Below, piece after piece: positions 6,860 through 11,887 of a stretch of DNA of 11,887 bases. Each line of letters begins with the position of its first letter. Position 1 is the first letter of the stretch. Source of the stretch: an uncultured Pseudomonadota bacterium. GTDB lineage: Bacteria > Pseudomonadota > Gammaproteobacteria > Burkholderiales > SCOH01. Below the pieces are notes generated by a model. That model saw only the letters and a program-made list of their open reading frames with translations. It did no database searches and was not told the DNA's origin. The DNA lies in NCBI GenBank assembly GCA_937863215.1, contig CALMFQ010000439.1:1-11887 (forward strand). Direction: 5' to 3'. A program made the translations under genes and the position numbers.

Positions 6860-8767
6860 TTACTGGTCGAGCGACAGAATCAATCCATTCAGGCGTTTGA
6901 CGAAGCCGGCGGGATCTTCCAGCTGCCCGCCTTCGGCCAGCAGTGCCTGATCGAATAGAATCTGCGACCAGTCGCCGAAACGTTCGCCGCCGCTATTGGC
7001 TTGCAGCTTGCGCACGAACAGGTGCTGCGGGTTGATTTCCAGAATCGGCTTGCTGCCGCCTACCTGCTGGCCGGCCTGTTTCAGCAGGCGCTCCAGATGG
7101 CCGCTCATTGCATGTTCGTCGGCTACCAGGCAGGCTGCGGAATCGGTCAGGCGGTGCGTTACCCGAACTTCCTTCACTTTTTCGCCGAGTACTGCTGCGA
7201 TTTTTTCAGTCAGTTCCTTGAATGCATCGGCATCGCTTTGCAGTTGCGCCTTTTCATTCTCGTCTTCCAGCAGACCCAGATCCAGCGAGCCCTTGGCTAC
7301 CGACTGCAGTTGCTTGCCGGCGTACTCCTGCAGGTTCGATACCGCCCACTCGTCGACGCGTTCGGCCAGCAGCAACACTTCCACGCCTTTCTTGCGATAT
7401 ACCTCAAGGTGCGGACTGTTGCGCGCGCCCGACAGGCTGTCGGCGGTCACATAATAAATCTTGTCCTGCCCCTCTTTCATTCGACCGATATAGGCATCCA
7501 GCGAGACGTTTTGCTCGTCGCTATCCTGCTGCGTCGAGGCAAAACGGCATAGCTTGGCAACCCGTTCCTTATTGGCGTGATCTTCGCCAATCCCTTCTTT
7601 GAATACCGTGCCGAATTCCTGCCAGAACGTCTTGAACTTGTCGGCATCGTTTTCTGCCATATCATCCAGCAGGCCCAATACTTTCTTGGTGCAACCGGCA
7701 CGAATGGTATCGACATCCCTGGAGTGCTGCAGGATTTCGCGGCTGACGTTCAGCGGTAGATCGTTGGAATCGATCACCCCGCGCACGAAGCGCAGGTATT
7801 GCGGTAGCAGACGTTCGGCGTCTTCCATGATGAATACGCGCCGTACATATAGTTTGATGCCGTGCTGGCGCTCGCGATCCCACAGGTCGAACGGCTTGCG
7901 GCCCGGAATGTACAACAGTTCGGTGTATTCCTGCCGGCCTTCGACTTTGGCATGCGACCAAGCCAGCGGCTCGGCGAAGTCATGCGCGACGTGTTTATAG
8001 AATTCCTGATATTGCTCTGGCGTGATCTCGGATTTGGCGCGTGCCCATAGTGCCGATGCCTGATTCACGGCTTCCTGCTCGTCAGTCGCCGGCTGCGGCT
8101 TGCCTTCCGCATCGTAGCCCGGTGCTTTGTGCATCATGATCGGCAGAGTGATGTGGTCGGAATATTTGCGGATGATTGAGCGCAGGCGCCAGTCGTTGAG
8201 GAATTCGTCCTCGCCGTCGCGCAAATGCAGAGTGATTTCAGTGCCGCGGCCGGCCTTGTCGACATTTTCGATGCTGAAGTCGCCTTCGCCGCCCGATTCC
8301 CATTTCACGCCATGCTCCGCGGTCAGCCCGGCGCGACGGGTAATCAACGTAACCTTGTCGGCGATGATGAACGACGAATAGAAGCCGACGCCGAACTGGC
8401 CGATCAGATTGGCATCCTTTTTCGCATCGCCGGTCAGATTGTCGAAGAATGCCTTGGTGCCGGATTTGGCGATGGTGCCGATATTGTCGATCACTTCCTG
8501 CCGGCTCATGCCGATGCCATTGTCGGTGATGGTAACGGTGCGTGCCGTCGCATCGAAATAGACGCCGATTTTCAGTTCGCTGTCGTTCTCGTTCAATGCC
8601 GGATCGGCAATTGCTTCAAAGCGCAGCTTGTCGCAGGCATCGGAAGCGTTTGAAACCAGTTCGCGCAGGAAGATTTCCTTGTTGCTGTACAAGGAGTGAA
8701 TCATCAACTGCAGCAGTTGCTTGACCTCGGCCTGAAAGCCCAGGGTTTCTTTATTTGCGGTAGTCAT
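6860..8767 (-). CDS. htpG: Molecular chaperone HtpG (Hsp90)
   Basis: An ATP-dependent chaperone acting as a cytoplasmic homodimer with DnaK on late folding clients. Counting from the longest start (8773), the GHKL ATPase domain shows the catalytic Glu38 in FLRELVSNASDA, nucleotide-binding Asn42, DNGIGM (84-89) and the lid motif GQFGVGFYS (125-133). The middle domain has LPLNVSREIL with Arg345, the residue that contacts the ATP gamma phosphate in this family, and the C-terminal dimerisation domain is complete. Length is 635-637 residues against 624 in E. coli. Three ATGs stand in a row (8773, 8770, 8767); GGAG at 8779-8776 is best spaced (eight bases) for the third, giving MTTANKETLGF, which I chose. 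A sigma-32 promoter and structured leader lie upstream, and a terminator downstream, so it looks monocistronic. Confidence 0.98.
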   Translation of the reverse strand: MTTANKETLGFQAEVKQLLQLMIHSLYSNKEIFLRELVSNASDACDKLRFEAIADPALNENDSELKIGVYFDATARTVTITDNGIGMSRQEVIDNIGTIAKSGTKAFFDNLTGDAKKDANLIGQFGVGFYSSFIIADKVTLITRRAGLTAEHGVKWESGGEGDFSIENVDKAGRGTEITLHLRDGEDEFLNDWRLRSIIRKYSDHITLPIMMHKAPGYDAEGKPQPATDEQEAVNQASALWARAKSEITPEQYQEFYKHVAHDFAEPLAWSHAKVEGRQEYTELLYIPGRKPFDLWDRERQHGIKLYVRRVFIMEDAERLLPQYLRFVRGVIDSNDLPLNVSREILQHSRDVDTIRAGCTKKVLGLLDDMAENDADKFKTFWQEFGTVFKEGIGEDHANKERVAKLCRFASTQQDSDEQNVSLDAYIGRMKEGQDKIYYVTADSLSGARNSPHLEVYRKKGVEVLLLAERVDEWAVSNLQEYAGKQLQSVAKGSLDLGLLEDENEKAQLQSDADAFKELTEKIAAVLGEKVKEVRVTHRLTDSAACLVADEHAMSGHLERLLKQAGQQVGGSKPILEINPQHLFVRKLQANSGGERFGDWSQILFDQALLAEGGQLEDPAGFVKRLNGLILSLDQ

Positions 8768-8845
8768 CATCATGGCTCCAGACTATTGTTGTACTCGCTC
8801 GTGGCGATGTATGTGAAGGGGGCCGGCCAGTGCCCACCGCCCCAA

Positions 8846-8889
8846 AAACAAGGCCGTAGTCCGGCCTGCAAAAGCGCTGGTTTTTGCAG
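8846..8889 (-). promoter_or_regulatory. Terminator-like hairpins in the htpG leader
   Basis: Read on the minus strand, CTGCAAAA (8889-8882) pairs with TTTTGCAG (8873-8866), and then AGGCCG (8867-8862) pairs perfectly with CGGCCT (8856-8851) around a five-base loop, followed at once by TGTTTTT. The second hairpin has the form of a short intrinsic terminator. Because the sigma-32 promoter lies upstream, it would fall in the htpG leader, about 80 bases before the start codon. It could be an attenuator, a temperature-sensitive element, or the end of a small RNA. Confidence 0.5.
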
Positions 8890-8923
8890 CAGTGCAGCCA
8901 GTACTGCCGGCGCAACAGGGAGC

Positions 8924-8951
8924 AGATGGGGGTGGTGGCATTGTTTTCAAT
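8924..8951 (-). promoter_or_regulatory. Sigma-32 heat-shock promoter of htpG
   Basis: On the minus strand ATTGAA (8951-8946) is followed after 14 bases by CCCCATCT (8931-8924). This matches the known RpoH consensus CTTGAA with spacer about 13-15 and CCCCATNT, missing only the first base of the -35 box. Transcription would start near 8917, giving a leader of about 150 bases. Confidence 0.8.
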
Positions 8952-8965
8952 TGTCGTGGAACAAT

Positions 8966-8992
8966 AAAAAAGGCGACCTGAGTCGCCTTTTT
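8966..8992 (-). terminator. Intrinsic terminator of the porin operon
   Basis: AAAAAGGCGAC (8967-8977) and GTCGCCTTTTT (8982-8992) form an 11-base stem with the loop CTGA. It lies 24 bases beyond the stop codon of the small binding protein, and on the minus strand the stem is followed by TTTTTTATTG. The stem is symmetric enough to work in both directions, and it separates the porin operon from htpG. Confidence 0.9.
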
Positions 8993-9015
8993 GTTCCAGT
9001 GTATTGCGCCGGAAA

Positions 9016-9447
9016 TTATTCCGAGAACACTACCTTGACGCTTGAATCTACAGCGCCTTTTTCGATGTAGGCAATGGTATTCGGATTGTTGGCCACCAGT
9101 TTCTTCACCTCGGCGGTATTGGCCACCTCTTTTGGCGGCTGGCCTTTACCGGTAAAGATCAGTTTTGACCAGTAGGCTTTCAACTGCGCGGCCGATTTGC
9201 CGGTTACCTTGCTGTAAAACTCGTCTCGGGACGCCTGTCCTTCAGCCTGATCGATCGGCAGGGCTGGCTGGCCGCCTGGAAATGCCGAAGTCTTGCCAAG
9301 AAATATCTGCGAAACCTGTTCTTGTGTCAGGTTGCCGACCGGGCTCTTGGCGCTTACTACCACGGCAATGTCAGCCCAGGCAGAAGGTGCCAGCAAGGTG
9401 GTGAACAAGGCTGCTCCGAGGATGCGACGATTGATGATTGTTTTCAT
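9016..9447 (-). CDS. Small periplasmic PstS-like substrate-binding protein
   Basis: A 143-residue exported protein: basic N-terminus, hydrophobic core and cleavage site SAWA|D after Ala25, leaving about 118 residues. It matches the short PBP-superfamily proteins often annotated as phosphate ABC transporter substrate-binding: SPVGNLTQEQVSQIFLGK is the typical element of the PstS fold (motif LT..Q...IFLGK), followed by PGG and a conserved F-x-x-K-x-TG. Full PstS proteins are more than twice as long, and the phosphate-contacting SGT loop is replaced by EGQASRDEF (69-77), so phosphate binding is not assured. No Pst permease or ATPase genes are in view. It starts 14 bases after the porin stop, with a GGGGGG ribosome binding site about nine bases before the ATG, so the two are an operon; a shared role in solute uptake or sensing is inferred. 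Confidence 0.85.
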   Translation of the reverse strand: MKTIINRRILGAALFTTLLAPSAWADIAVVVSAKSPVGNLTQEQVSQIFLGKTSAFPGGQPALPIDQAEGQASRDEFYSKVTGKSAAQLKAYWSKLIFTGKGQPPKEVANTAEVKKLVANNPNTIAYIEKGAVDSSVKVVFSE

Positions 9448-9461
9448 GTGTCATCCCCCCC

Positions 9462-11279
9462 TTAGAATACAAAGTCAACAGCGAGACTGAAGACGTTAAC
9501 CGGCTTCGCTTTATCAAACGAAGTGGTAAGCTTCTCTCCAGTAGCCGGGTCGACCACATCAGTGCCAAGCGCTTGAAGAACCGTCTCTCCCTTCGAGTTC
9601 GTGTGCACATAATTCTGCATCGTGCCTCGCGGGTAGTCCGATGTATCTATGCGATCCCACTGGAATTTAAGTGCAGCATTCTTGAGGAAATCCCAGCGCA
9701 CGCCAAGGGAGACGTTTTTCTGTCCGTATGATGTTCCCTCAACGGTTTTGTTTACTCCGGTGCTAATCGAGTTGACAACTGCTAATGGTGCTTTGCATAG
9801 CTTGGCCAAGTCATTGGCCGTTAGTCGCCCCGGCCCGATGAGTGCCTGATTGGTTGGGTCGGTAATGCATTGCTGGGCTGCTGTGGTTAGCGCGGCAAGT
9901 CCATTTGTATCGACCAGATCATCCGCGCCGATTCTGCTGTCTACTCTGAGGCGGGAGAAGCTGACGAATGGCATTACCTTGCCAAAGCGATAGCCTCCCG
10001 TTAGATACCAGCCTGTGGTGTCTGCAAGGAACGAATCAACTTTGCGAATCGTATACTCGCTCTGTAGGAGCCAGGTTCCTGGGTCGATGATAATGCCTAT
10101 CCCGGTGAATTCGCCGCGAGATTTGTTTGATGCATATTGATCATATAGTTCGTCGGCTTTGCCTTTGAGATTTGCATCTTGTAATGTTGTCGCTCCAGAC
10201 TGGACTGCATTTGCATATGCTTTTTTTGATACTAAGGCGGCCGACGCGGCCGACTGAATTGCTCCATTGAGACCGGCCTGCAAGGTCTTGAGGTTTTGGT
10301 CATCGAATGAGCCGGTACGTACGTACTCGACTACAGACGCAAATTCCATATTGGGGAGCTGGGACTGTACTTGCTGCAGGCCACCTTGAAGCTGCAGTAG
10401 TTTTGTATATTTTGCCGGGTCGATTGAAGCAAGGCTCGGATCTGGCGGGGTGAATATACTGCCGTAGGTACTGGCGTAGGCATTGGCATAGACCATATCT
10501 GCCATGCCACCAGGGCCATTGCCGTTGGATGCCAAACGGGCTAAGCCGCCGTATAGAGAGTTGAGCTTCTCGCCATCATATTGGTTTTTTGTGCGAGAGT
10601 AGCCGGCCCGAAAGGTCACCGGGCCATATTCGCCAATGAAGTTAAAGCTAGCGCCTTGGTAGCCTTTCAGTGTGTTGACATACCCTTCGGATGGGATTCC
10701 GACGGGAGTCATGCTGCCTGTTGCCACCTGGACGTTACCGGTGAAGTCGCCTTTGTTGAACTGATAGCTAATGTCTCCACCGCCCATGCTGTTGTAAGGG
10801 ACCTGGAAGTAAACTTCATTTGGTTGGCGTACCCAAGGGTTGACGTAGCCAACTTTACGGTATTCGGAAACCATGAATAGCGGCGCCGGGATGCGACCCA
10901 AGCGTATGCTTACATCCGGCGTGGCTTGCAGCTTGGCAAATCCCATCTCCGTGTGCGGCCGGTACGTGTCATCCGATTGACGCTGCGACATAACTTGCCA
11001 GCTGGCGCTCAGCATATTGTTGAATTTTGCGTCCGCCTGCACCGCCAGTTTCGAATCAACGCCGAAATCCCATTTATGGCTGTAACCTGCGCCGCGTGGC
11101 TGCGACAGGTTGTCCATCACATCCGCGTTGGAATTGGTGCTGCGTACTACGCCAATGGTGCCGAACCCCCGGAGTTTGACTTCGGGCGCACCTCCCAGCC
11201 CTTCGTCCTCCCCGTGGGCCGGCAGGTAAGCCACCACCAAAGCGGCGCTCACTGCTACCGTTAGTTTTTTGATTTTCAT
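9462..11279 (-). CDS. Outer-membrane porin-like beta-barrel with two large inserts
   Basis: A 605-residue exported protein: signal peptide MKIKKLTVAVSAALVVAYLPAHG, cleaved near residue 23, then alternating amphipathic strands and a C-terminal strand ending VDFVF, the aromatic terminus recognised by the BAM complex. The block LGRIPAPLFMVSEYRKVGY with NPWVRQPNEVY (127-157) is characteristic of a proteobacterial porin family often placed beside small PstS-like proteins, as here. Residues about 237-388 and 452-512 do not look like strands: the first is Ala/Gln-rich and helix-like (LQLQGGLQQVQSQL), the second carries the only two cysteines, Cys471 and Cys495. They probably form large surface loops. 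GGAGG at 11291-11287 lies seven bases before the ATG. The gene is visibly less GC-rich than the signalling genes. Substrate is unknown. Confidence 0.88.
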   Translation of the reverse strand: MKIKKLTVAVSAALVVAYLPAHGEDEGLGGAPEVKLRGFGTIGVVRSTNSNADVMDNLSQPRGAGYSHKWDFGVDSKLAVQADAKFNNMLSASWQVMSQRQSDDTYRPHTEMGFAKLQATPDVSIRLGRIPAPLFMVSEYRKVGYVNPWVRQPNEVYFQVPYNSMGGGDISYQFNKGDFTGNVQVATGSMTPVGIPSEGYVNTLKGYQGASFNFIGEYGPVTFRAGYSRTKNQYDGEKLNSLYGGLARLASNGNGPGGMADMVYANAYASTYGSIFTPPDPSLASIDPAKYTKLLQLQGGLQQVQSQLPNMEFASVVEYVRTGSFDDQNLKTLQAGLNGAIQSAASAALVSKKAYANAVQSGATTLQDANLKGKADELYDQYASNKSRGEFTGIGIIIDPGTWLLQSEYTIRKVDSFLADTTGWYLTGGYRFGKVMPFVSFSRLRVDSRIGADDLVDTNGLAALTTAAQQCITDPTNQALIGPGRLTANDLAKLCKAPLAVVNSISTGVNKTVEGTSYGQKNVSLGVRWDFLKNAALKFQWDRIDTSDYPRGTMQNYVHTNSKGETVLQALGTDVVDPATGEKLTTSFDKAKPVNVFSLAVDFVF

Positions 11280-11815
11280 ACCCTGTCCTCCGTTCTTAGA
11301 GAGTATTGCAGCGTGATTGCTCAGACTGCGTTTGGTACAAAGCCAACGGATGTGCCGACGTCTGTTCAGCCGGCACGGCTCTGTTATTGCTTCACATGCG
11401 ACCAGAATGCCAAGTCTGAGCGATCAGACTCTTGGTGTTTTAGTACCGATTTGTAGATGTTTCCGCTTTTGTATCGCACCTTGGGCCAGAAATCCGGGCA
11501 CCGGCTGTTATTGTTGGCGTGACGTTGGTGTAAGTCGGTACGGTTGCCAGCGAATTTCTGTCATAGACTCGATCCTTCTATCTACCATGCTTGCCATGGC
11601 CCCGGAGCCGTCTCTATCCGAACCGATTCGCGAGCTGTGTTGATTCAAGCCTATTTAGATGTAGATACCAAGGGTTTGGGCGTCAAGCTTTCCATGTCTC
11701 GGCGATGCTTGCGCCCGAGCAAACTGTTGCGAGAATGCATCATTTGCTCTCGACGGTTTCCGGTGCAGCCGATGAGGCTTTTATATCCCGATCGGAAAAA
11801 CTTTCATCTCAGGTG
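11280..11815. other. Divergent intergenic region, no convincing gene
   Basis: Open frames here lack good ribosome binding sites and recognisable proteins. It separates the porin operon (minus) from the promoter at 11816 (plus). On the minus strand an extended -10 TGCAATACT (11310-11302) could start the porin transcript, though no -35 box fits. A near-perfect hairpin and a second copy of its arm lie further up, and GTGCCG (11352-11357) pairs with CGGCAC (11371-11376). Confidence 0.5.
11413..11430. repeat. Perfect inverted repeat AGTCTGA-GCGA-TCAGACT
   Basis: Seven-base arms (11413-11419 and 11424-11430) enclose a GCGA loop, a GNRA tetraloop if transcribed on the plus strand. The stem can extend to CCAA/TTGG with a two-base bulge. 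A further copy of one arm, GCTCAGACT, lies at 11319-11327. It may be an operator or a leader RNA structure for the porin operon. Confidence 0.6.
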
Positions 11816-11844
11816 TTGACAGGGTTTGGAGTGGTGCGTATAGT
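11816..11844 (+). promoter_or_regulatory. Near-consensus sigma-70 promoter, stable-RNA type
   Basis: TTGACA (11816-11821, six of six) and TATAGT (11839-11844, five of six) are separated by the ideal 17 bases. The discriminator is TCGGCCTC, GC-rich as in stringently controlled rRNA and tRNA promoters, and an A-run lies just upstream (11796-11800). The sequence that follows contains GCAGCGACG twice (11856-11864 and 11870-11878) and no start codon. An rRNA or tRNA operon probably begins beyond the window. Confidence 0.75.
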
Positions 11845-11887
11845 TCGGCCTCTCTGCAGCGACGCAGTCGCAGCGACGGTTAGCAAG

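Noticed and set aside
8788..8817. Possible sigma-70 promoter close to htpG (TTCACA, 18 bases, TACAAC on the minus strand)
   Set aside because: The match is modest and its start point would fall at the ribosome binding site, leaving almost no leader. The sigma-32 site upstream is far better.
11567..11887. Open plus-strand frame of 107 codons running off the right edge
   Set aside because: It has no good start signal and reads straight through the near-consensus promoter at 11816-11844. A second frame is open over much of the same stretch, so openness is weak evidence here.

Overview
The window reads as a chromosomal segment of a Gram-negative bacterium, most likely a betaproteobacterium of the Neisseriales type. 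Reasons: an outer-membrane porin ending in an aromatic residue, signal-peptide-bearing periplasmic protein, GC-rich two-component signalling genes, and a right-edge promoter whose discriminator looks like the stable-RNA promoters of that group. The genus assignment is inference only. I see no mobile elements, CRISPR arrays or tRNAs.

Left edge (1-406): the 5' end of an NRDE/TANGO2-family gene on the minus strand, divergent from a small TusA-family sulfurtransferase gene on the plus strand.

Signalling block (449-6303, minus): a 1207-residue cytoplasmic histidine kinase with seven PAS domains, joined by an ATGA stop/start overlap to a response regulator built as REC, DUF3369-like linker, degenerate GGDEF (AADTF) and an intact EAL domain. 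Together they look like a complete phosphorelay that controls cyclic-di-GMP breakdown. Four of the PAS domains form a tandem array with an exact 125-residue (375-base) period.

Middle (6304-6860): a non-coding stretch, then a compact transcription unit with promoter, Shine-Dalgarno, a 47-codon predicted membrane microprotein and a bidirectional terminator. The microprotein is unrecognised.

htpG block (6860-8960, minus): the Hsp90 chaperone gene, preceded by a very good sigma-32 promoter match and a leader of about 150 bases that holds a terminator-like hairpin.

Envelope block (9016-11279, minus): an unusual porin with two large inserts, followed 14 bases later by a small periplasmic PstS-like binding protein; a strong terminator closes this operon. 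The stretch is visibly poorer in GC than the signalling genes.

Right edge (11280-11887): about 600 bases with no convincing gene, carrying inverted repeats upstream of the porin operon and, at 11816-11844, a near-consensus plus-strand promoter (17-base spacer) that probably drives an rRNA or tRNA operon beyond the window.

The points most worth a second look are the microprotein unit, the htpG leader hairpin, the equal-length PAS array, the porin inserts with paired cysteines, and the competing inverted repeats ahead of the porin.
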